64,000 nt of DNA from G963676095 sp963676095 (GTDB lineage Bacteria; Bacteroidota; Bacteroidia; Bacteroidales; Prolixibacteraceae): contig OY781040.1 of NCBI GenBank assembly GCA_963676095.1, positions 3,472,001 through 3,536,000 on the forward strand, read 5' to 3'. Position numbers and translations under genes: made by a program. Positions 26,377 through 33,696 of the stretch are shown here, one piece after another; position 1 is the stretch's first letter; each line of letters begins with the position of its first letter. Under the pieces are notes generated by a model that saw only the letters and a list, made by a program, of their open reading frames with translations, had not been told where the DNA came from and searched no databases.

Positions 26377-26530
26377 GCATAAAAATTCGATAAACAGATG
26401 CACATTTCAGTACCTTGCTGACTAAAAGAAAAAAACGATGAAGCAAAATTTTTTTCCGAAATTAATTAGATGCCAGGTTAGAAATAATTGATTGTTATAA
26501 AATTATCAAATCTTATAAACAAGTGATGTT

Positions 26531-28525
26531 ATGAAACAAAAATATAGTTGTATAAAATTATTGTTTTTAATCTGTTTTATTGTTTTAAATAATTGTTGTT
26601 TATACGCTCAGGAAAAACAACCTGTATATGCAAAATGTTACGAAACGGCATTAACGGATATCCAGCCCAAAGGTTGGTTACTTACTTTTCTCCAACGTCA
26701 GTCCGAAGGGTTGGCTGGTCATCCATATGTGTCAGGATATCCATATAATACCCGGATGTGGATGGAGGATATAAAAATTCCAGTAGGCCATTTGGGGGAA
26801 AGTTGGTGGCCATATGAACAAACTGCCTATTATATTGATGGTATTTTACGATGTGGGTATCTTATAAACGATACATCATTAATAAATTTTGCCAGAGCAA
26901 ATATGTATCATGTACTAAGTAGTCCTGACAGGGATGGCATTTTATACGGTGGGAAGGTCAACGATTGGAGCAGGGTAGTTATGTTTAGAGCTTTGATGGC
27001 TGAATATGAGGTTACCGCTGATACGTTAATACTACACGTGTTATCTAATCACTTTCTTCAAAAACCAAGATTGTTTAACGATCATAGATCCATAATGTCT
27101 ATCGAATCCTTATTATGGCTTTATGGAAAGACTAAAAATTCGGCTTTATTGAAAATTGCTGAAGATTCTTTTTCCTCATATTACATGAGCGAAAATGATA
27201 AGTCAACAATACTAAATACATTTTTATCAGATAAAAGACCTAGTGGACATGGAGTAACATATTGTGAATTGACAAAGATCCCGGCGATTTTATACATGTA
27301 TACCGGGAATGTAAAGTATTTACATGCTTCGATTAATGCGATGAATAAACTTAAGCAATATCATATTTTGGTAGATGGTTGTCCCAGTGCTATTGAACAA
27401 TTGAACGGAAAAGGAATTGATATGGCTCATGAAACATGTGATATTATTGACTTGTCCTGGAGCCTTGGATATTTGCTAATGGCTACAAGGAATGGAATTT
27501 GGGGGGATATGATTGAGCGTGTAATATTTAATGCCGGGCTAGGGGCTATCGAAAAAAATTTTAAAGGGCACCAATATTATTCTTCGCCGAATCAACCTGT
27601 CGCAGCAGAAAACACAAGTCAGTTTAATAATGAATACTCATGGGGTAAGATAGCTAAAGGAAGAATGTGTTACAGGACATTTCACGACACGGAATGTTGT
27701 ACTGGGAATATTGAAAGAATGATGCCCTTGTACATTGGGCGCATGTGGATGAAGGACAATGAATCTGATGGTTTAGTTGCCGCATTATATGGTCCGTGTT
27801 TACTAAATACAACCATAAACGGAACGCCAGTTCAAATTAAAGAAGACACTAATTATCCTTTTTCAGAAAATATCGATTTTACAATAAACACAAAAACAAA
27901 CATATCATGCTCATTATACTTTAGAATTCCAGGGTGGTGTAAAAATCCACAAATTTTTATAAATGGCAAAATCATGAAGAAAATATCTATTGAAAATGGT
28001 TTTGTTAATGTAGAAAAACATTTTTGTGACGGTGATAAAATTACGCTTCAATTTCCGATGGAACTTAACGTTACACATTGGGGAGATGAAAAAAAGGGAA
28101 TTTCTTTCGAAAGGGGGCCACTGGTGTTCACGCTTCCTGTAGAATCAAAAAAAATTGAGTATCCTGTGATAAGCTGTAAAGACTCAGAGCAGTTTCCTCA
28201 TTGGTTATTATATCCGAAGAGTTCATGGAATTATGCATTCAAAATAGATACAAATAATCTAACGAAATCGGTCGTGATCGTTGATTCAGAGAAAAATACG
28301 GGTTATCCCTGGGATTTAAGTAATGTGCCGGTTAAAATACGTGTTCCTGTTGTTAAAATAAAAAATTGGGAAATCAATAGTAATACTGATGATAAAACTA
28401 ATAATGAAAATATTTGGCCAGACTCCCTTAGTATTGATTATACGAGCGAAAAAATTATTGAATTGGTCCCTCTAGGGGCTTCTTATTTGAGAATGACAAT
28501 ATTACCATGGGTATCCATCCAATAA
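26531..28525 (+). CDS. GH127-type (DUF1680) glycoside hydrolase, candidate beta-L-arabinofuranosidase
   Basis: A 664-aa secreted protein (signal peptide about 1-26, cleaved near YAQE) with the six-hairpin core of DUF1680 proteins. The zinc-cysteine site of GH127 is preserved: HETCDII gives E301 and C303, and DTECCTGN gives the pair C389-C390. In Bifidobacterium HypBA1 the equivalent Cys-Cys pair includes the nucleophile and Glu/Cys hold zinc. A C-terminal beta-domain follows (about 430-660). It is far more A/T-rich (16 G/C of 60 at 27181-27240) than the enzymes downstream and is flanked by the 125-bp repeat, so it seems separately inserted. Related families GH142 and GH146 cannot be excluded. 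Confidence 0.82.
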   Translation: MKQKYSCIKLLFLICFIVLNNCCLYAQEKQPVYAKCYETALTDIQPKGWLLTFLQRQSEGLAGHPYVSGYPYNTRMWMEDIKIPVGHLGESWWPYEQTAYYIDGILRCGYLINDTSLINFARANMYHVLSSPDRDGILYGGKVNDWSRVVMFRALMAEYEVTADTLILHVLSNHFLQKPRLFNDHRSIMSIESLLWLYGKTKNSALLKIAEDSFSSYYMSENDKSTILNTFLSDKRPSGHGVTYCELTKIPAILYMYTGNVKYLHASINAMNKLKQYHILVDGCPSAIEQLNGKGIDMAHETCDIIDLSWSLGYLLMATRNGIWGDMIERVIFNAGLGAIEKNFKGHQYYSSPNQPVAAENTSQFNNEYSWGKIAKGRMCYRTFHDTECCTGNIERMMPLYIGRMWMKDNESDGLVAALYGPCLLNTTINGTPVQIKEDTNYPFSENIDFTINTKTNISCSLYFRIPGWCKNPQIFINGKIMKKISIENGFVNVEKHFCDGDKITLQFPMELNVTHWGDEKKGISFERGPLVFTLPVESKKIEYPVISCKDSEQFPHWLLYPKSSWNYAFKIDTNNLTKSVVIVDSEKNTGYPWDLSNVPVKIRVPVVKIKNWEINSNTDDKTNNENIWPDSLSIDYTSEKIIELVPLGASYLRMTILPWVSIQ

Positions 28526-28538
28526 TAACCCAACAACG

Positions 28539-28670
28539 ATGGAGCGAAATGCAACAAAGAAAACGGGTTTAATTGAAAGAGTTAAGAAAATATCCGCGGT
28601 TTATGAAGAAGGGTGGTTGTTTTTTGTAGGTTTACTTCAACCCAAAGAAACATATTATGAGTTCTTATGA
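28539..28670 (+). CDS. Possible short protein or remnant (43 aa)
   Basis: An ATG at 28539 opens a 43-codon frame with a balanced composition (MERNATKKTGLIERVKKISA, then GWLFFVGLLQPKETYYEF), 13 bp after the GH127-type gene. No family is recognised. It may be the end of a gene carried in with that enzyme and cut by the repeat that follows, or a chance frame. Confidence 0.25.
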   Translation: MERNATKKTGLIERVKKISAVYEEGWLFFVGLLQPKETYYEFL

Positions 28671-28688
28671 GTTCTCAATACAGAAAGC

Positions 28689-28813
28689 GCATTGGCAAGC
28701 CAAACCTTCCTGCAATAATTCTGGGTATTCCGGTGTCCAGCCGTGGAAGAAATAGAAGATATACGAACCAGAAAATAAAATATTGAATGACAAAAAATCC
28801 AACTAGACGATGA
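28689..28813 (+). repeat. Right copy of the 125-bp direct repeat
   Basis: This matches 26251-26376 at about 94 percent by hand alignment. It ends in the ATG and first bases of the GH29 gene, so it includes the natural 5' leader of that gene. In both copies one frame reads HWQA, then QPWKK and a TAG stop, possibly the end of a lost gene. Confidence 0.9.
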
Positions 28814-30774
28814 AAAAAAGAATCATGACCGGGGTACTGCTTTTTCTTTCAGGGGCTATGGCATCCGGACAGGTCGCACCACCGAAACCTTATGGGGCGA
28901 CGCCGACGCCCCGGCAACTGGCGCATGCCGAAATGGAGCTTTACGGTTTCTGTCATTTTACAGTTGACACGTATACGGACCGCGAATGGGGCACCGGGGG
29001 CGAAAGCGAAATCATTTTCAATCCAACCGCATTTGATGCGAACCAAATCGTCAATGCGATGAAAGCCGGCGGGCTCAAGGGCGTGATCCTGACCTGCAAG
29101 CATCACGACGGCTTTTGTCTCTGGCCGTCGAAGTTCACCGGGCATAGCGTGAAAAACTCGTCCTGGAAAAACGGCAAGGGTGATGTTGTGGCCGGGTTCG
29201 CGAAGGCATGCAGGAAAGCGGGCATGAAGTTCGGTGTCTATCTTTCGCCGTGGGACCGTAATCACCCGGAGTATGGCCGGCCCGGTTACGTCACCTATTT
29301 CCAAAGTCAACTTCAGGAACTGCTCACGAACTATGGTCCGATCTTCGAGGTTTGGTTCGACGGCGCGAACGGCGGCACGGGTTACTACAAGGGAGAGGTC
29401 GGTCCGGTCGAATCCGGAGACGTGAACGAGCGCCGGAACATTGATGCCTCGACGTATTACCAGTGGCCTTCCATATGGCAGTTGGTCCGGGAACTTCAAC
29501 CCGGCGCGAACATCTTTTCCGACGCCGGCCCGGATTGCCGGTGGGTGGGCAATGAACGCGGCAGTGCGCCCGATCCGTGCCGCGCGACGATTGACTACGC
29601 GCCGGACGAAGCGCCCGGGCAGATTATCAATAGTGGCAAACTCGGCCCCGGTATCAAAGGTGGCAAGGTCTGGTGCCCGGCGGAAGTGGATGTTTCCATC
29701 CGCCCCGGTTGGTTCTGGCATGCATCTGAGAATGGCGGGGTACGTTCTCCGGAAAATCTCATGCAGCTCTACCTGAAGTCCGTCGGCCATGGCGCAACGC
29801 TTAACCTCAATGTTCCACCTGACCGGCGCGGCATCCTGAACGAAATCGACGTCGAAAGCCTCCGTCAGTTCGGGGAACACCTTCGGGCGACCTTTGCTAA
29901 AAATCTCGCAGATGAGGCGAAACTGTCCGCCAGCAATATTCGTGGTGGCGATGCCAGACAATACGGCCCGCAAAAGTTGTTTGACGACGACCGTTTGAGC
30001 GCATGGGTTACGGATGATCCGGAGACAATGCCCGAAGTGACATTTGAGCTTTCCGGTACGAAGACGTTCAACCTGATCCGCCTCCGTGAAGATATCCGCC
30101 TTGGTCTGCGGGTCGAAGGCGTGGCGGTGGACGTTTGGGAGGACGGCGTATGGAAGGAAATTGCCAGGGCTGAGTCCATCGGAGAATGCCATCTCTGGCG
30201 CGTTCCCGAAACAACCACAGACAAAGTACGTATCCGCGTCACAAAATCGCCCGTATGTCCGGCGTTATCGGATTTCGGTTTGTTCCTTGAACCCGGGTTC
30301 GGGCCGTGGATTCCCCCGGTTGGCGGCAAGCCTGAAATGGCGGTGAAAGTCAACTGGAAAGTAGTCTCTGCATCTTATGAAGCACCTTTAGACGGACAAT
30401 CCAGACATGCTATTGACGGCGATCCCGGCACATTGTGGCACACGCATGGGCCGGATGGTGAACATCCCGGCCCGCAGGATATCGTCGTTGATCTTGGCAG
30501 GACGGAAACCTTTGCCGGCTTCACCTATCTGCCCGGGCAGGAGGGCGCCACAGGCGGCATTGTGGATCAATATGCGTTCTATGTCAGCGTCAATGGCAAA
30601 GACTGGGGAAGGCCGGTGGCGGAAGGCGAGTTCGGCAACATCAGGGCCAACCCGGTCGGACAAGCCGTCAGTTTCGGCAAGCCGGTCACCGCGCGCTACT
30701 TTAAATTCATTGCCAGGCACAGCGCCGACGGCAATCACATCACTGTCGCTGAAATCGGACTAATAACTAAATGA
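28810..30774 (+). CDS. GH29 alpha-L-fucosidase with two F5/8C (CBM32-like) domains
   Basis: A 654-aa secreted enzyme (signal peptide about 1-20, ASGQ). The GH29 barrel spans about 35-355. H98-H99 in TCKHHDGFCLW line the fucose pocket, D184 in EVWFDGANG is the expected nucleophile, and E249 in WVGNERG is a candidate acid/base, as in the GH29-B (alpha-1,3/1,4) subgroup. Two discoidin-like sandwiches follow (about 365-490 and 520-654, with AIDGDPGTLWHTHG and IVVDLGRTETF). It releases L-fucose from glycans in the periplasm or at the surface. It starts the G+C-rich block (41 G/C of 60 at 28861-28920), with codon use unlike the host genes, pointing to recent transfer. The next gene follows after 7 bp. 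Confidence 0.92.
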   Translation: MKKRIMTGVLLFLSGAMASGQVAPPKPYGATPTPRQLAHAEMELYGFCHFTVDTYTDREWGTGGESEIIFNPTAFDANQIVNAMKAGGLKGVILTCKHHDGFCLWPSKFTGHSVKNSSWKNGKGDVVAGFAKACRKAGMKFGVYLSPWDRNHPEYGRPGYVTYFQSQLQELLTNYGPIFEVWFDGANGGTGYYKGEVGPVESGDVNERRNIDASTYYQWPSIWQLVRELQPGANIFSDAGPDCRWVGNERGSAPDPCRATIDYAPDEAPGQIINSGKLGPGIKGGKVWCPAEVDVSIRPGWFWHASENGGVRSPENLMQLYLKSVGHGATLNLNVPPDRRGILNEIDVESLRQFGEHLRATFAKNLADEAKLSASNIRGGDARQYGPQKLFDDDRLSAWVTDDPETMPEVTFELSGTKTFNLIRLREDIRLGLRVEGVAVDVWEDGVWKEIARAESIGECHLWRVPETTTDKVRIRVTKSPVCPALSDFGLFLEPGFGPWIPPVGGKPEMAVKVNWKVVSASYEAPLDGQSRHAIDGDPGTLWHTHGPDGEHPGPQDIVVDLGRTETFAGFTYLPGQEGATGGIVDQYAFYVSVNGKDWGRPVAEGEFGNIRANPVGQAVSFGKPVTARYFKFIARHSADGNHITVAEIGLITK

Positions 30775-30781
30775 CAAGCAA

Positions 30782-33667
30782 ATGAAAATCCTGACCTTAC
30801 TTTTAACCTTTGTGGCGTGCGCCATCTCGGCAACGGGACAAACGGAAACACCGGAGCAACGGGACGCCCGGATGAAGTGGTGGACTGAAGCACGCTTCGG
30901 CATGTTTATCCATTGGGACATATCGAGCCTGGCCGGTACGGAGATCAGTTGGTCACGTAAAGCGGCGCGTCCGCTGGAGGTCCCTGACAATGGTGGTGGC
31001 CCTGCCGGGGCGGGTCATGACGAAGTGTATGACAACCTCTACAAGAAATTCGATCCTGTGAAATTTGATGCGCTGGCATGGGTCCGGCTGGCGAAGGCCG
31101 CCGGAATGAAGTACATCGTGTTCACGGCCAAGCATCACGGTGGATTTTGTATGTGGGACACGAAACTTACCGATTATTCCATTATGCACACGCCGTTTCA
31201 CCGGGATGTGGTCAGGGAACTGGCTGATGCGTGCCATAAAGAAGGCATCCGTTTCGGCATTTATTATTCCCCGCGCGACTGGCACCATCCGGATTATGGC
31301 ATCGGCGATGACAGCAAGTATCTCGAATACATGAAAGGCCAGCTCACCGAGTTGCTTACCCACTACGGCAAGGTTGATGTCGTCTGGTTCGACAGCTTCG
31401 GCGTTGGCGATTCTTTTAAATTCTGGCATGCAGACGAAGTGCTGGCTTTGGTGCGAAAGCTCCAGCCCCAGGCTGTCATCAACAACCGCTGTTCGTTTTA
31501 TGTAGAGACCAACCGGCCGGGACTCGAAGGCGATTTCGACACGCCTGAACAACGTTTGGGTGAGTATCAATACACCCGGCATTGGGAATCATGTATGACC
31601 GTGGTAACGACGGCTGATGGTGGCGGTTGGTCTTACCGGCCCAACGGCACACTCAGACCTTTCGCCGAGTGCGTGAAGAGTCTGGTGAGCTGTGCCACCG
31701 GCGACGGCAATCTTCTGCTCGATGTCGGTCCGGATGCGCTTGGTCAAATACCCTCCGATCAGGCCGGGCGGCTGCGCGAAATGGGTGCATGGATGCAGAA
31801 ATACGGTGAGAGCATTTACGGCACACACGGCGGTCCGTTCCGCAATGGTCACTGGGGCGGCGCCACGTTTGCCGGCAAGACAGTCTATCTCCACATTTTC
31901 CCCTCGGGGCACAACGTTTTCCTGTTGCCGGCACTCAACGGCAAACTGGTTTCCTTCAAAAACCTGACCGGCGGTCCGGTGAAAGCCGTTGAGAAAGACG
32001 GATGCATTTGTGTCACGATCCCCACAGACAGCCGGGCTGTGCCTGAGACCATCATCAAATTGACGTTTGACAGTCCGGTTATTCGGGTAAAAGGTGAAAT
32101 ATTGATATCCGACTCTAGCAATGCCGGGCAGGAGGATGTTGCCGGCAAGGACACCTGCCGGGGCCAGTATTTTTACAAGAAGCAATATGTGCCCGAATCG
32201 CTGCCCACCTTCGATCAGGTCAGGGATATGCTGCCAGAACCGCTTTTGCCGTCCGAACCGGAATGGGTTAAAATGTATTGGAAATGCTGGGAGCTGGCTT
32301 TTGCACATCTGAAGCAGCCGGTGCCTGGCTCTCCATTGGTTTCCAACTGGCTGGATGAATGGTTCAGCCCGAATATTTTTCAGTGGGATACCGACTTTAT
32401 GATGATGTTCGCCCGGTATGCCCATTACGAGTTTCCGGCCATCCAGTCGCTGGACAATTTCTATTGCCGGCAGCGCACTAACGGTTACATCTGCCGGGAA
32501 TACACCGAGGCTACCGGGAAGGAGGTCAAGTTCGGGGCCAACGGCGGTTTTGATGACCCCCGGGGTTGGGCCAACAGCATCAATCCGCCGCTATTTGCCT
32601 GGGCAGAATGTGAGACCTTCAAGGTAACGGGTGACAAGTCCCGTTTTGCCCACGTTTTGCCAGTACTGGAAAAGTATGTCGAGTTTCTTAACCGCGACGG
32701 CGATCCGGATGCGCCGCCTGAAAAATGGCTGGAACAAGGACGCCGTTCCGCTGGGACGCCCCACCAGCTTTACTGGAATACCGATCTGGGCAGCGGCATG
32801 GACGACATTCCCAAACCGACAAAAAAAGGTGCCGGCTGGGTTGACATGTCCTGCCAAATGGTGATGCAATACCGGGAACTGGCCTTCATATGCCACGAAC
32901 TGGGTCAGCAAGAGAAGGCGGCGCGATATGAGGCGGAAGCCAAGTCCATCGGGGATCGCATTAACAAGTGGTGCTGGAACGAAACGGATGGTTTTTATTA
33001 CGATGTCCTGGCCGATGGCACGCAGTTTAAAAAGAAGACTGCATGCGGTTTCTGGCCGATGATTGCCGGTATTGCCTCTCCCGGTCAGGTGCGGCGCATG
33101 GTGGCGCACCTGAAGGATCCGAATGAATTTTGGCGGCCTTTTGTCTTCCCCGCATTGGCTGCGGACGAACCAGAATATAACCTGCCTACCGGAGCTTACT
33201 GGAGAGGAGCGGTCTGGGCGCCGACCAACTACATGATCATTAAGGGGCTGGAAGCCTGTGGGCAAGAAAAGTTTGCCACCGAGGTTACCGAAAAATATCT
33301 GGGAGCCATGGCGGAGGTTTTTCAGAAACGTGGGACGGTTTTTGAAAACTATATGCCGGAGAAAATCGAACCCAGCAGCGGCCGGGGCGACTTTGTCGGG
33401 TGGACCGGCGTGGGCCCGGTCACGCTGCTGATCGAAAATGTGCTTGGGTTTCGACCGGATGGGGAACACAACCGGCTGGACTGGCAATTGGCCCGGACCG
33501 ATAGGCACGGCATCAAAAAACTGCGTTTCGGACAGGTGACCACTGATGTGATCTACGACGGCAACGACACGGTCAATGTGGCAACGGACAAGCCCTACAT
33601 ACTAGTGATTAACGGTGTTGAGTATGCCATTCCAGCAGGGACTTCTTCCTGGAAGGTCAGACTGTAA
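30782..33667 (+). CDS. Two-domain enzyme: GH29 fucosidase fused to a trehalase/GH63-like (MGH1-type) domain
   Basis: A 961-aa secreted protein with two catalytic modules. Residues about 22-435 are GH29 (ARFGMFIHWDISSL, TAKHHGGFCMWDTKLTDY, nucleophile D204 in VVWFDSFG, LLLDVGPDALGQIP). Residues about 470-960 form an (alpha/alpha)6 barrel of the GH37/GH63/MGH1 kind. Its motifs are NIFQWDTDFM (533-542 region), NPPLFAWA, GSGMDD (670-675) where trehalases have the catalytic Asp, TGAYWRGAVWAPTNY, and FENYMPEKIEP, which may carry the base. Both sites look intact. It could remove fucose and then a glucose- or mannose-type residue from the same side chain. It is G+C-rich and tightly packed between the neighbouring GH genes. 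The exact specificity of the second domain is unknown. Confidence 0.85.
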   Translation: MKILTLLLTFVACAISATGQTETPEQRDARMKWWTEARFGMFIHWDISSLAGTEISWSRKAARPLEVPDNGGGPAGAGHDEVYDNLYKKFDPVKFDALAWVRLAKAAGMKYIVFTAKHHGGFCMWDTKLTDYSIMHTPFHRDVVRELADACHKEGIRFGIYYSPRDWHHPDYGIGDDSKYLEYMKGQLTELLTHYGKVDVVWFDSFGVGDSFKFWHADEVLALVRKLQPQAVINNRCSFYVETNRPGLEGDFDTPEQRLGEYQYTRHWESCMTVVTTADGGGWSYRPNGTLRPFAECVKSLVSCATGDGNLLLDVGPDALGQIPSDQAGRLREMGAWMQKYGESIYGTHGGPFRNGHWGGATFAGKTVYLHIFPSGHNVFLLPALNGKLVSFKNLTGGPVKAVEKDGCICVTIPTDSRAVPETIIKLTFDSPVIRVKGEILISDSSNAGQEDVAGKDTCRGQYFYKKQYVPESLPTFDQVRDMLPEPLLPSEPEWVKMYWKCWELAFAHLKQPVPGSPLVSNWLDEWFSPNIFQWDTDFMMMFARYAHYEFPAIQSLDNFYCRQRTNGYICREYTEATGKEVKFGANGGFDDPRGWANSINPPLFAWAECETFKVTGDKSRFAHVLPVLEKYVEFLNRDGDPDAPPEKWLEQGRRSAGTPHQLYWNTDLGSGMDDIPKPTKKGAGWVDMSCQMVMQYRELAFICHELGQQEKAARYEAEAKSIGDRINKWCWNETDGFYYDVLADGTQFKKKTACGFWPMIAGIASPGQVRRMVAHLKDPNEFWRPFVFPALAADEPEYNLPTGAYWRGAVWAPTNYMIIKGLEACGQEKFATEVTEKYLGAMAEVFQKRGTVFENYMPEKIEPSSGRGDFVGWTGVGPVTLLIENVLGFRPDGEHNRLDWQLARTDRHGIKKLRFGQVTTDVIYDGNDTVNVATDKPYILVINGVEYAIPAGTSSWKVRL

Positions 33668-33696
33668 ATTTGAAAAATGATTTTTTAACTATAAAA

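Noticed and set aside
28849..30192. 447-codon open frame on the minus strand across the GH29 gene
   Set aside because: It is antisense to a clear GH29 enzyme; long antisense frames are expected in G+C-rich DNA, and its translation resembles no protein family.
32591..33508. 305-codon minus-strand frame across the fused GH29/trehalase-like gene
   Set aside because: It has the same cause: shadow of a G+C-rich coding strand, no domain, no leader.
33670..33696. TTG start for the GH3 gene
   Set aside because: It gives nine extra residues immediately after the previous stop; ATG codons at 33697 or 33727 give a better lipoprotein leader.
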